A DNA stretch of 64,000 nt from Psychrobacillus faecigallinarum (GTDB lineage: Bacteria; Bacillota; Bacilli; Bacillales_A; Planococcaceae). This document shows, piece by piece, positions 53,112 through 62,785 of the stretch (the stretch's first letter is position 1; each line of letters starts with the position of its first letter). The position numbers and the translations under genes were made by a program. The DNA is taken from assembly GCF_014836595.1 (NCBI RefSeq), contig NZ_JACSQO010000003.1, positions 282,905 through 346,904 on the forward strand. The letters are read 5' to 3'. The notes under the pieces are model-generated. The model saw only the letters and a list, made by a program, of their open reading frames with translations. It was not told where the DNA came from and made no database searches.

Positions 53112-53246
53112 AATTGATTTCCGCGACAGCCGGACGCTTTCCGCGGGGTGAACGATAAGCCATCATCCATCGCTTACGCGCGTGGTTGTGATGTCTTATC
53201 TGTCTCCCTCATCCCGTTGGAGTCGCCGTAATCACTCCAATCAATA
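53112..53246. repeat. Bacillus-type intergenic repeat element
   Basis: GC-rich relative to its flanks and bounded by AATTGATT and AATCAATAAA. It contains GCTTTCCGCGGGGTG and CGTTGGAGTCGCCGT, familiar from intergenic repeats scattered in Bacillaceae genomes. No frame encodes a protein. A degraded relative lies at 8400-8470. Confidence 0.75.
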
Positions 53247-53428
53247 AATGGAGAACGTATTTATTTCATACATAAAGCTCTATTTATGAAATTAACTCAC
53301 ATAAAAAAAGCAGGAAAACTAACTCCATCCCATTTTCTTAGTCTATTTATGTTCATAATAGTCATTTGAATTTTCCCTTTGTAATGTTTACAAGTCAAAA
53401 TCAACCAATAACTTTAACAAAGCTTAAT

Positions 53429-53459
53429 TAAAAAAACAGCCGAAATTTAATTTCGACTG
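53429..53459 (-). terminator. terminator of the tct operon
   Basis: CAGTCGAAA / TTTCGGCTG-type stem (one mismatch) with a run of seven T on the minus strand. Confidence 0.78.
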
Positions 53460-53467
53460 ACTACTTC

Positions 53468-54994
53468 TCATCCTTCTTCATTGGTAACTAAGTTTCTCCC
53501 TCTCATTTTCAGAATCATTGGTATTACTACCCAAAGAACAGCAAAAATAAGAAATACTAGAGAAATAGGACTCTGTAAGAAGACTATGAAGTCACCATTT
53601 GAGCCTGTTAACGCACGTCTCATATTGTTTTCAATCATTGGTCCGAGTACTAAACCTAATACTAGAGGAGCAAGTGGATAATCGTTCTTTGCAAAAAAGT
53701 AACCTACCACTCCGAAAAAGAGAAGTAACATTAAATCAAACACCGTGTATTGGACCGCATAGACACCAAAGATTGAAATTGCAATAATACTTGGCAGAAG
53801 ATATTTCTTAGGTGTTTCAATAATTTTTGAAAATACCTTTACTAAAGGCATGTTAAGTACTAGAAGCATAATATTTCCTAAAAACATGCTAGCGATTAGC
53901 CCCCATGCTACTTGTGGATGATCGTCGAATAGAAGTGGACCTGGCTGAACATCATACATGATTAATGCTCCCATCAAAATAGCAGTAGTACCGGATCCCG
54001 GTATTCCAAGAGTTAATAAAGGTATTAAAGCTCCACCAGATGCAGCGTTATTAGCAGATTCTGGTGCTGCCACTCCCTCAATTGCACCTTTTCCGAACTT
54101 CTGTGGATTTTTGCTTACTTTTTTCTCCATGATATAAGAGAAAAAAGATGCCAATGTTGCTCCTGCACCAGGCAGAACTCCTATAAAGAAGCCTAATAAC
54201 GATCCACGAGCAATTGCACCTGAGCTATCTTTTAAATCCTTTCGTGTGGGTAGGATTCTACCTATTTTTATCAATTCAGTACCCTCGTTATCTTTTTCTA
54301 ATATTGTTTTAAATACTTCTCCAAGTGCGAACATTCCTACCGCAATTGTTAAAAATTCAAGACCCGAATATAAATTAGGATTATTAAATGTAAAACGGCC
54401 AACTCCAGACACTGCATCTATCCCTATCGTAGCTAACAATAATCCCAATACTGTCATCGTAAGAGATTTTGTCATTGAATTGCCAGCAAGTCCACTAACC
54501 GCACACAATCCTAATAACATTAAAGAAAAATATTCAGCTGGTCCAAACTTTAATGCAATGTCGGATAATGGTTCTGCAAGGAGCACAAGACCGATTAATG
54601 AAACAATCCCAGCAATAAAAGATCCGATAGCTGCAATGGATAAAGCAGCCCCGGCCCGGCCGTTCTTCGCCATCTGGTATCCATCCAATACCGTTACAAC
54701 AGAAGACGACTCACCTGGTGTATTCAAAAGAATAGATGTCGTAGAACCACCATACATGGCTCCATAATAAACTCCTGCTAACATAATTATAGAACTAGTA
54801 GCGGCAGATTGTGGGTCTAGCCCGCTTGTAATAGTGGCCGTGACCGGGATTAATAAGGCGACCCCGCTCATAGGTCCAATTCCAGGCAGTACTCCAACTG
54901 CTGTCCCTATCAATACTCCAAAAAAGGCAAATAGTAGATTATGCCATTGAAACGCAACCGAAAATCCATCAGCAAGAAAATGTAGTGCTTCCAC
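53468..54994 (-). CDS. tctA: tripartite tricarboxylate transporter, large permease TctA
   Basis: A 508-residue permease with about 11-12 helices, the large membrane subunit of the TTT family. Signature segments: GVLPGIGPMSGVALLIP near residue 41, GAMYGGSTTSILLNTPGESSSVVT, and GVLPGAGATLASFFSYIMEKK, all Gly-Pro-rich. A GTG at 55003 lies in the ribosome site; the GTG at 54994 is better spaced. Last gene of tcuA-tctC-tctB-tctA. Confidence 0.94.
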   Translation of the reverse strand: MEALHFLADGFSVAFQWHNLLFAFFGVLIGTAVGVLPGIGPMSGVALLIPVTATITSGLDPQSAATSSIIMLAGVYYGAMYGGSTTSILLNTPGESSSVVTVLDGYQMAKNGRAGAALSIAAIGSFIAGIVSLIGLVLLAEPLSDIALKFGPAEYFSLMLLGLCAVSGLAGNSMTKSLTMTVLGLLLATIGIDAVSGVGRFTFNNPNLYSGLEFLTIAVGMFALGEVFKTILEKDNEGTELIKIGRILPTRKDLKDSSGAIARGSLLGFFIGVLPGAGATLASFFSYIMEKKVSKNPQKFGKGAIEGVAAPESANNAASGGALIPLLTLGIPGSGTTAILMGALIMYDVQPGPLLFDDHPQVAWGLIASMFLGNIMLLVLNMPLVKVFSKIIETPKKYLLPSIIAISIFGVYAVQYTVFDLMLLLFFGVVGYFFAKNDYPLAPLVLGLVLGPMIENNMRRALTGSNGDFIVFLQSPISLVFLIFAVLWVVIPMILKMRGRNLVTNEEG

Positions 54995-55006
54995 TATTAT
55001 CACCTC

Positions 55007-55462
55007 TCAATAAAAAATTGTTGGAAACTCTGGTAAAGAACCTTCTAGTATTTTCACAAACACAAAATATATTCCAAGAGAAAACCCTCCAGCTATTAGG
55101 ATAGTTTTAAGCCAACCACCCTTTTCCATTACCTGAAATCCAATGACTAAAAATAAAAATGTAGTAATTACATATCCTAACTTTTCAAGCAACAAGACAT
55201 ATAAAATAGCAGAGACAAAAATAATTAAAAACCTTTTATATTCTATTTTTACTTTTTGAATTTTCTCAGAAGAATGATTACAAGTTTCAAAAAAGAGGCG
55301 AAAGCTAAGGAGAATTAATATTACCCCTAAGGCTGTTGGGAATACGTCTGGTCCTACATTACTCCCATAAGCTGTTTCTGGAATTTTTAAGCTTCCAGCT
55401 ATAAATGCAACCCCTATAAGTAAAAATAAAATACTTATCATACGATCAAAACTTAGATTCAC
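55007..55462 (-). CDS. tctB: tripartite tricarboxylate transporter, small subunit TctB
   Basis: About 151 residues with four hydrophobic helices, typical of TctB. The segment SNVGPDVFPTALGVILILLSF is the family mark. In-frame codons run upstream to 55519, but GGAGGTG precedes the GTG at 55462, which also agrees with homologues beginning near the first helix. It sits between the binding protein and the permease. Confidence 0.9.
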   Translation of the reverse strand: MNLSFDRMISILFLLIGVAFIAGSLKIPETAYGSNVGPDVFPTALGVILILLSFRLFFETCNHSSEKIQKVKIEYKRFLIIFVSAILYVLLLEKLGYVITTFLFLVIGFQVMEKGGWLKTILIAGGFSLGIYFVFVKILEGSLPEFPTIFY

Positions 55463-55521
55463 TTTGCCATCACCTCCGAAAAAAATTAGGGGAAAGAGAT
55501 ACTCTCTTTCCCTCTGCATGA

Positions 55522-56553
55522 TTATTTAGCCATATCAAGCGCATGAAGCAGTTCAGCTATTTGATTACTTTGCTCATCTAAAAATAATTTGAAATCATTT
55601 GAGTTTTTATAATCACTTTCCCACCCAGCGCTTTCCATTGATTTCTTCCACTCTTCTGTTTCTACCATTTGCTGAATTTTATCGTCCCAAAAGCTAAGCG
55701 CTTCCTCACTCATCTCTTTTGGTCCGAATATCCCTCGCCAAATCATAAATTCTGCATCTATACCTAACTCTTTCATAGTCGGCACATCACTAAGCTCTCC
55801 TTCTATTCGCTCTGGTGCCGCAACTGCTAGTACTTTTACTTTTCCTGCCTTTACATACTCTATGACAGATGATGCATCTGTTGCAATAGCTCCAGCATTA
55901 CCACCTAGTAAAGCCGTCATTGCTTCACCGGTGCCATCATACGAAACATATTTTATAGATTTATGATCAATTCCAGACTTATACGCTGGTAAAATAGAGA
56001 CTAAATGATACATGGATCCTGGTCCCGATCCTCCAGCGAATGTTACGGAAGTTGGATCCTCTTCTAAATCCTCCAATAAAGCTGGGAGGTCGTTATACTT
56101 AGAATCTGACCTAACAACAATGGATCCATAGTCTTTCGTCAATTGAGCTAGAGGTGTTGTATCTTTATGTCCAAAAGGACTATTACCTTCCTTTTTTAAA
56201 TTATTTATTAATACAGGAGGGGAGCCAGTAAATAGTTTATAATCGTTTTTAACATCTTGTGTGGCATAACTAGCAATAAATACTGTTCCTCCGCCACCGG
56301 GTTTGTTTTCAACTGTCATCGTCTTATCCAATAATTTAGATTCCGCCATCACCTTTGAAAAGGTCCTTGCTGTCCGATCCCAGCCTCCACCTGGACCTGA
56401 CGGTGCTACAACAACAATTGGTTTCTCTGGATAAGTTCCATTACTTTTTCCAGCTCCACTCGCAGTATTATTTCCATTCCCACTACAACCCGCTAAAGTC
56501 AAAACTAATGCAATCCCTACCAAAACACCTTTCCATTTTGCAGTTTTCTTCAT
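55522..56553 (-). CDS. tctC: tripartite tricarboxylate transporter, binding lipoprotein TctC
   Basis: A 343-residue Bug-type substrate-binding lipoprotein, lipobox LAGCSGN. The first mature motif YPEKPIVVVAPSGPGGGWD and VENKPGGGGTVF are the ligand-loop signatures of TctC/Bug proteins. It probably binds a carboxylate such as citrate or tricarballylate; the ligand depends on the TcuA-like partner. GAGGTGA ribosome site. Confidence 0.93.
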   Translation of the reverse strand: MKKTAKWKGVLVGIALVLTLAGCSGNGNNTASGAGKSNGTYPEKPIVVVAPSGPGGGWDRTARTFSKVMAESKLLDKTMTVENKPGGGGTVFIASYATQDVKNDYKLFTGSPPVLINNLKKEGNSPFGHKDTTPLAQLTKDYGSIVVRSDSKYNDLPALLEDLEEDPTSVTFAGGSGPGSMYHLVSILPAYKSGIDHKSIKYVSYDGTGEAMTALLGGNAGAIATDASSVIEYVKAGKVKVLAVAAPERIEGELSDVPTMKELGIDAEFMIWRGIFGPKEMSEEALSFWDDKIQQMVETEEWKKSMESAGWESDYKNSNDFKLFLDEQSNQIAELLHALDMAK

Positions 56554-56643
56554 AACTTCTTCACCTCTTCGAATAGTATGAAAGCGCCTACATTTTTATT
56601 TAAATGAATTCTCCTCGGCTTCCAGACACGAGGAGAATATATG

Positions 56644-58152
56644 CTATTTGGCTAATTCTGTTCTTTCCCTATTAATATAATTAGCTGCTGATGCTCCTGC
56701 CAACTTCCCAAATACAGCACCCGACATTAAACCTGACCCGCCAGGATAGTTTTCGTAAAAGATTCCACCAATCATTTCACCTGCTGCAAAAAGTCCATTT
56801 ATCGGCTCTTCTCTTGCATCTAATACATGACCTGTCGTATCTACGTGTAGTCCGCCAAACGAAAAAGTGATGCCACACGTAACTGGAAAAGCATAGAACG
56901 GACCTTGTTCTATTCGAAGTGCCCAATTGGATTTAAGAGGGGTAATTCCCTTCGTTCCCTTCCCGTCCTTCTCCGCTGGCTTGTATTCGCCTTCCTCTAC
57001 TGCTCGATTGTATTCGCTCACCGTATCTAAAAATTGCTTTTTATCCACTGGTAACAAATTTACTAGTTCTTCTAAAGTATCCGCTTGAAAAAAAGTAGCT
57101 TCTTCCAGATCGTATTCTTTCCTTAACATAGGTCTAACCTGCGCATCATAGAGTTGATATGCGACATGGCCAGGTTGCTTCAGTATTTCACGACCATATT
57201 TGGCATACGTATAATTTCGTAAATCTGCTCCCTCATCAACAAAACGCTTTCCATCTTTATTTAGCATGATGCTATATGGATAAGAGTGCTTTTTAAAAAT
57301 ATCGCCGGGTTTTGCAAAGTCACCTACTTTGGGAGCATTATAATCTGTACCAATTGAATGGCAGCCTTCCCACTCCCCATATTTTTGTGCTCCTACCTCT
57401 AAAGCCATCGTAATACCATCACCTGTATTGAATTCAGTTCCACGGACAATGGCAGCTTCCCATTCTTCCCCAATATGCTCACTTCTCCAATTCTTATTGG
57501 CCTCAAAGCTACCACACGCTAAAATCACACCAAATGTATTTACAGTAATCGATTCATTTTCTTTTTGCACAACAACACCTGTAATTTGCTCATCTTCTTT
57601 ATTTAATTTTATAGCACGGGAATCATACCAAATCTCAATACTAAGCTCTTGAGCTCTTTCAAAAAGCTTCTTTATTAATCCAACGCCTTTGTTTTCTGTT
57701 TTAATCGGCAACCCCCCCCAAAAATGTCGTTTGCCGTCTTGTAGAAAAGATTGATTATCATAGTTCAATTCAAAGTTAATACCTTGATTTTGCATCCATG
57801 CAATTGTGTCATAGGACTTGGAAACAAGCTGTTGACCTAGTTGAGGATCGCTTTTCCCACTCGTTACTCGCATTAAGTCATCATAATAATCTTGTTCCGT
57901 GTACTCTGGCATCACAATATTTGCTGCCTCATCGTCTGTCAATTTGGGTATTATTTTTCTGATAGCGTCTAAATTATTGTAGGCAACTCGAATCGCTCCA
58001 TCAGTAAAATAAGAGTTACCTCCGCGTTTTTCTATTGATCCTTTTTCTAAAACCAGGACACTGGCGCCACCCTCCTTCGCTGCAATTGCTGCACATAAAG
58101 CTGCATTTCCAGCTCCTACTACTACAACATCATAATTATGTGTATGAGACAT
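56644..58152 (-). CDS. tcuA: TcuA-like FAD-dependent dehydrogenase
   Basis: A 502-residue flavoprotein of the fumarate-reductase/succinate-dehydrogenase group. FAD site VVVVGAGNAALCAAIAAKEG at the start, catalytic-region GGLHVDTTGHVLD, and the C-terminal GEMIGGIFYENYPGGSGLMSGAVFGKLAG. It is close to tricarballylate dehydrogenase TcuA, which oxidises tricarballylate to cis-aconitate. TcuB, which reoxidises the enzyme in Salmonella, is not encoded in the window. First gene of the operon. Confidence 0.9.
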   Translation of the reverse strand: MSHTHNYDVVVVGAGNAALCAAIAAKEGGASVLVLEKGSIEKRGGNSYFTDGAIRVAYNNLDAIRKIIPKLTDDEAANIVMPEYTEQDYYDDLMRVTSGKSDPQLGQQLVSKSYDTIAWMQNQGINFELNYDNQSFLQDGKRHFWGGLPIKTENKGVGLIKKLFERAQELSIEIWYDSRAIKLNKEDEQITGVVVQKENESITVNTFGVILACGSFEANKNWRSEHIGEEWEAAIVRGTEFNTGDGITMALEVGAQKYGEWEGCHSIGTDYNAPKVGDFAKPGDIFKKHSYPYSIMLNKDGKRFVDEGADLRNYTYAKYGREILKQPGHVAYQLYDAQVRPMLRKEYDLEEATFFQADTLEELVNLLPVDKKQFLDTVSEYNRAVEEGEYKPAEKDGKGTKGITPLKSNWALRIEQGPFYAFPVTCGITFSFGGLHVDTTGHVLDAREEPINGLFAAGEMIGGIFYENYPGGSGLMSGAVFGKLAGASAANYINRERTELAK

Positions 58153-58228
58153 GCTAATTCCTCCTAATAAGTTATAATGAATCTTAAAAAATATAATAAA
58201 TATAAAATTCAGAAAATAATAATATTAC

Positions 58229-58252
58229 TTTTCTATTTTTCTTCATAGAAAA
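58229..58252. promoter_or_regulatory. candidate LysR-regulator binding site
   Basis: TTTTCTAT (58229-58236) and ATAGAAAA (58245-58252), an 8-bp perfect inverted repeat with an 8-base spacer, in the gap between divergent tcuA and the LysR gene, where such regulators normally bind. Confidence 0.55.
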
Positions 58253-58345
58253 ATCTTATAAGAGCTCCATATATGTGATTTACATAGCATTTAATGTTAG
58301 AATAAATTGAAAATTCTTTTTAAAAGAGAGAGGAGTTAGTTATAT

Positions 58346-59218
58346 TTGGACGAAAAAGATTGGCATATATTAACTACACTTCACGATGAAAGAAATATAA
58401 CAAGAACTGCCCAGCGTCTCTATATTTCTCAGCCTGCATTAACGTATCGAATCCAACAATTAGAAAAAGAATTCTGCACAAAGATTGTTTCACGAAGAAA
58501 AAAAGGGGTGGAGTTTACCGTAAAGGGGGAATACCTTGTTCAATATGCAAATCAAATGATTTATCAGCTTCGCCATACAAAAGAACATATTACTAATATG
58601 GATGAAGCAGTGAAAGGTACGCTTAGATTGGGCGTTTCTGGATTGTTTGCCCGATTTGACCTTCCTTCATTATTAAAAGATTTTTTAAAGGAGTACCCGC
58701 AAGTTGATGTCAATTTGAAAACAGGCTGGAGTACCGAGATACAGCAGATGCTGCAAAAAGAAGAGGCACATCTTGGAATTGTAAGAGGAGATTATAGCTG
58801 GAAGGAACATAAAATATTATTACGAGAAGAAAAAATTTGCATAGCATCTAGTAGGAATATAAATTTTAAAGAACTTCCTTCTCTTCCAAGAGTAAATTAC
58901 AAAACAGATCCATCCTTAAAAAATACCATTGATAATTGGTGGCAGGAAACTTATACGAAACCACCAATGATTTCCATGGAGGTTGATAGAATTGATACTT
59001 GCAAGGAGCTAGTCCTAAACGGGCTCGGGTATGCCATTTTACCAGAAATTTGTATCCAAGAAAACGACCTGTTGTGTGTGTCACCTATTAAAATAGACGA
59101 CAATCGTTTTCTGACCCGCAATACTTGGTTATTTTATAGAGATGTTACGTTAGAGCTAGCCAAAGTAAAAGCATTTATCCATTTTTTAAACGAAACAAAA
59201 CAAGAAGTAGTATTATGA
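58346..59218 (+). CDS. LysR-family transcriptional regulator
   Basis: A 290-residue LysR regulator. The N-terminal winged HTH (about 3-62, NITRTAQRLYISQPALTYRIQQLE) is followed by a two-lobe effector domain (from about residue 90). It starts at TTG behind AGGAG. Divergent from tcuA-tctCBA and therefore likely its activator, responding to the transported acid; the effector is not known. Confidence 0.92.
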   Translation: MDEKDWHILTTLHDERNITRTAQRLYISQPALTYRIQQLEKEFCTKIVSRRKKGVEFTVKGEYLVQYANQMIYQLRHTKEHITNMDEAVKGTLRLGVSGLFARFDLPSLLKDFLKEYPQVDVNLKTGWSTEIQQMLQKEEAHLGIVRGDYSWKEHKILLREEKICIASSRNINFKELPSLPRVNYKTDPSLKNTIDNWWQETYTKPPMISMEVDRIDTCKELVLNGLGYAILPEICIQENDLLCVSPIKIDDNRFLTRNTWLFYRDVTLELAKVKAFIHFLNETKQEVVL

Positions 59219-59247
59219 ATCTGTTTGTCACGCTTTCTTGCCATTTT

Positions 59248-59274
59248 TCACTATAATGACAGTGATTATAGTGA
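59248..59274. repeat. 10-bp perfect inverted repeat after the LysR gene
   Basis: TCACTATAAT / ATTATAGTGA with a seven-base loop and no T-run. It could be an operator or a weak hairpin. The rest of the gap to 59412 shows nothing recognised. Confidence 0.45.
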
Positions 59275-59412
59275 TTTCCAGATCTATTACATAAATAGCT
59301 ATCTTTATGAACATAGAAAAATTCTAGTAGGGAAGATCAGCTAATTTCATTTAGTTCCTCAACAACTAGTAACTCGTGGATATAGATAGTGTTCAAGATA
59401 ATTTAAAAAGAA

Positions 59413-59459
59413 AAAAGTGCCAACCTACGGATTAGATATCCTCTTAGGTTGGCACTTTT
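59413..59459. terminator. terminator
   Basis: A 15-bp perfect stem (AAAAGTGCCAACCTA and complement) with a 17-base loop and flanking A and T runs. Confidence 0.87.
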
Positions 59460-59545
59460 CTGCTTAATTCACATCACTTTGGAGCTAATTAGGCCCTACA
59501 TAAGGGTTTGTTGACAGTCTGAATGAGTTCAAAAAGAAAATTATA

Positions 59546-62500
59546 TTATAAAACATTTTTATTAGCACTTGATACAAGGTATGCTGGCATTGGTTCGTGC
59601 AATTTCCAAATAATACTCACAGGTTTACTACCCTCATGCTTAACATAATCAGCTGTTCCAAGAAAAATAAAGGGTGAGGTATACGGTCCTTCATTCCTAT
59701 ATTCCCTTATAAAGATAGAAATCTGATTATTCGTTTTCCGATGATTAAAGAGCCTAATTGCTGTTGGGCTGGTATCTGAGGTTCTACTTTGAGATTGCCA
59801 ATGAAATAATTGTTCATTAATTGCATAGTCTTCATATAAAGTCGAAGGAGAGAAATCTTTATCGGATTTATTTAAAGTAACGAAAAAAACATCCGTTTTT
59901 TCCTCTTCAAAATACTTAACTCCTTCTCTAAAAGCAGGCTTTTGTTTTTCATTATAGTAACCAAACGCAGCTAATATTTGGTCTATAGTATAATGTGCAT
60001 GTACTCTTAGAGGAGACACAAAATCGAACGGAGATTTTTTCTCAAGTAATCTTAAATTTTCAAAACAAACCTCGATTACTTGGAGAATTTCGTCCTTTAA
60101 TGCTTGACTCGTTAATATTTCTCGAAGTCCTTCCTTTATGGAAGAAAAACCTAAATCCCTAGGAGGCTTAGAGAAAAATGAATAGTACAACATTGCTTCC
60201 ATTCTTTGCTCTTCCTCTGTATTAACATCAGTCTTTTCTATATATTTTTTGTAAAAACTTATCAAATCTAAGGAATCCAAATGAAATAGTTTATGGATTT
60301 TTTTCATCAAAAGATCCTCATATTCCGCTTTATATTCTTTTGTAACCCCCGCCTCTACCTTCATCCTTTCAAAGCTACGGTTTTTTTGTGACCCATAAAC
60401 ATCTGCTAATGATAGATGATAATATTGTAAAAAGTTTTTTAAAGTTAGGCGTCTTCCAGAATCAGCTTCGAAGTGTTTAATTTTTGCAATAAGATTTTGT
60501 TTATTAATTCGTGCTTCCTTAATATTTCTTAATATATATTCTTTTGCCTGTTTCTCCATTTGGATAACAGAGCCCTTAGGTAAATGGAAAAAACCATTTT
60601 CAATATAATGATGAATAGAATGTTTTGTTTTCCCTACTAACGATCGGAATTTCTCTTCAAAAGGATAATTCTTATGGGCTTGTCCAACAAAATCAAGTAC
60701 AGTTAAACATTCTTTATCATCCGCTAGTCTTAATCCTCTACCAAGTTGCTGTAAAAAGACAGTTAGACTTTCTGTTGGACGTAAAAATAATACCGTGTTT
60801 ATTTCTGGAATATCTATTCCTTCATTATATAAATCCACAACAAAGATAAAATTTATCTCACCGCTTACTAATTTTCTTTGAGCTACAACTCGTTCCTCAG
60901 GTGATGATTTACCATGCAATGAAATGGAAGGTATATTTTTTTGATTAAAATATGTTGACATATATTTTGCGTGATCTACTGACACGCAAAACCCTAACGC
61001 TTTTACTTCATTTAGAGAGGTAACATACCTTTTTATACTTTGTATAACTAGATCACTCCTGCGATGATTTGCAGTATAAATATTTGTTAGTTCTCCTATG
61101 TCATATCCTTTTCTTGACCATTTAATACTAGTTAAATCAACGTTATCAGTTACACAAAAGTAATGGAATGGACTTAATAATTTTCTATTTATTGCTTCTG
61201 TTAACCTCATTTCAGCAGCAATTCGATCATTAAAATAGCTTAAAATACTATCATTATCCATTCGTTCAGGTGTAGCTGTTAAACCAAGTAAAATAGTTGG
61301 TTGATAAAAATCTAATAATGCTCTGTACGAGGGTGCTGTGGCATGATGAAATTCATCAACAATAATATAATCATAAAAATCAAAAGTTGTATTTTCACTC
61401 ATCTTTTTGCTATTCCAGCTTTGAATACTCATAAATAATTGATCAAAAGACTTAGGCTCGTGCTTCCCAACAAACATTTCACCAAAGTTAGCATCCTTCA
61501 AAATCGTTCGGAAAGTCACCAAACTTTGTCGTAGTATTTCTTCTCTATGTGCTATAAATAATAACTTTGCGTTAGGTTTTTGTTTTAGAAATCGTTTAAA
61601 ATCAAAAGCAGATATTACTGTTTTTCCAACTCCCGTCGCAGCCACTACGAGATTTTTCATCTGACCGTGAATAACTCTTTCTACTTCCAACTCATCTAAT
61701 ATTTCTTTTTGATAATGATAAGGCTGGATATCAAAATAATACTGTTCGGTTTCTTCGGCTACAGTCTCTTTTGACAATGAGTACTGCACCATTTCCCAAT
61801 TTTCGTGTTCATCAGGTAAGAGAGATTTAAATTCCTCATCGTTCCAATAACTTTCAAAGGTTGCCCCAAACTTTCGAAGGACATCAAAAGAATCCCTTTC
61901 GGTTATCTTTAAATTCCATTCTAACCCCGAAGTTAATGCTGGATTAGATAAGTTGGAAGAACCGATGTAAGCCGTACTAAAGCCAGAATCGCGTTTAAAT
62001 AAATATGCCTTTGCATGAAGTCTAGTTCGTTGCTTATCTAAGGATACCCTTACTTCTGTATTAGGTAATTTACTAAGCTCCACAAGTGCTTTATAGTCTG
62101 TTGCTTCCATGTACGAAGTCGTAATAATTCTTAGCCTTCCACCACGTTCTATAGTAAAATCCCTAAGTTCATTTAATATGATCCTGAGTCCAGACCATTT
62201 AATAAAAGAAACTATCCATTCAATTTCATCAGAGGAAGCAATCTCTTTTTTTAATTCTTCTAACATGTTAGGTTCATATTGAGATCCCGTGAAAAGAGAG
62301 CTTTGAGAAATTGAAGTGATTGGTCGAGTTGGCTTCTCTTTACGAACTGTACGTACACTGTTTAGCTTTTTATATACGGAAGTAAGTATTTCTCCTCTTT
62401 CATCTAGTTGTAGATTTACAAAATCCTCATCGTGTAATTTTGAATTTAACAATTGAATAATTTGATTACAAGTTTGAATTTGCAACAAAAGCGCTTCTTC

Positions 62501-62692
62501 ATCTTCTTTTGCATCTTCCCGGATATATGAGAGAGCTTTTTTAGTAACCTCTGAAATATATGAAGCAAAGTAGGTTTTTGCCTCTTCGAAATCCATTTTA
62601 TCTAAGTCAATTGCGTACATTTCAGGAGAAAGCTTCTTTAACTCTGAATAAATGTTTTTATTTATAGGTAGGTCGTAAATGCCTTCTTTCAA
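59546..62692 (-). CDS. PLD-nuclease/SF2-helicase/DUF3427 protein
   Basis: A 1048-residue protein. Residues about 1-130 are helical. A phospholipase-D-like nuclease unit follows (about 140-290), with HAKAYLF (His 226, Lys 228) and IGSSNL. Next is an SF2 helicase/translocase: Walker A ATGVGKT (352-358), DEFHH (446-450), TATPER (472-477) and motif VI QQLGRGLR (648-655). The C-terminal part (about 700-1048) is a DUF3427-type region ending in IFIREYRNEGPYTSPFIFLG. Only one HKD motif is evident, so dimerisation may form the active site. It starts at TTG after GGAGGTG. Candidate restriction, repair or defence protein; no function is proven. Confidence 0.9.
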   Translation of the reverse strand: MKEGIYDLPINKNIYSELKKLSPEMYAIDLDKMDFEEAKTYFASYISEVTKKALSYIREDAKEDEEALLLQIQTCNQIIQLLNSKLHDEDFVNLQLDERGEILTSVYKKLNSVRTVRKEKPTRPITSISQSSLFTGSQYEPNMLEELKKEIASSDEIEWIVSFIKWSGLRIILNELRDFTIERGGRLRIITTSYMEATDYKALVELSKLPNTEVRVSLDKQRTRLHAKAYLFKRDSGFSTAYIGSSNLSNPALTSGLEWNLKITERDSFDVLRKFGATFESYWNDEEFKSLLPDEHENWEMVQYSLSKETVAEETEQYYFDIQPYHYQKEILDELEVERVIHGQMKNLVVAATGVGKTVISAFDFKRFLKQKPNAKLLFIAHREEILRQSLVTFRTILKDANFGEMFVGKHEPKSFDQLFMSIQSWNSKKMSENTTFDFYDYIIVDEFHHATAPSYRALLDFYQPTILLGLTATPERMDNDSILSYFNDRIAAEMRLTEAINRKLLSPFHYFCVTDNVDLTSIKWSRKGYDIGELTNIYTANHRRSDLVIQSIKRYVTSLNEVKALGFCVSVDHAKYMSTYFNQKNIPSISLHGKSSPEERVVAQRKLVSGEINFIFVVDLYNEGIDIPEINTVLFLRPTESLTVFLQQLGRGLRLADDKECLTVLDFVGQAHKNYPFEEKFRSLVGKTKHSIHHYIENGFFHLPKGSVIQMEKQAKEYILRNIKEARINKQNLIAKIKHFEADSGRRLTLKNFLQYYHLSLADVYGSQKNRSFERMKVEAGVTKEYKAEYEDLLMKKIHKLFHLDSLDLISFYKKYIEKTDVNTEEEQRMEAMLYYSFFSKPPRDLGFSSIKEGLREILTSQALKDEILQVIEVCFENLRLLEKKSPFDFVSPLRVHAHYTIDQILAAFGYYNEKQKPAFREGVKYFEEEKTDVFFVTLNKSDKDFSPSTLYEDYAINEQLFHWQSQSRTSDTSPTAIRLFNHRKTNNQISIFIREYRNEGPYTSPFIFLGTADYVKHEGSKPVSIIWKLHEPMPAYLVSSANKNVL

Positions 62693-62785
62693 AGAAACAC
62701 CTCCATAGAAAACTTAATCTAAATCAAGTTTATTATATGTTACCCCTTTTTACTCTAATATTTATAATTTGCTTTAGATTTCCAA

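Noticed and set aside
53037..53432. Direct repeat AAAGCTTAATTAAA flanking about 380 bases including the intergenic repeat
   Set aside because: AT-rich 14-mer; no mobile gene between the copies and the intergenic repeat has its own ends further inside.
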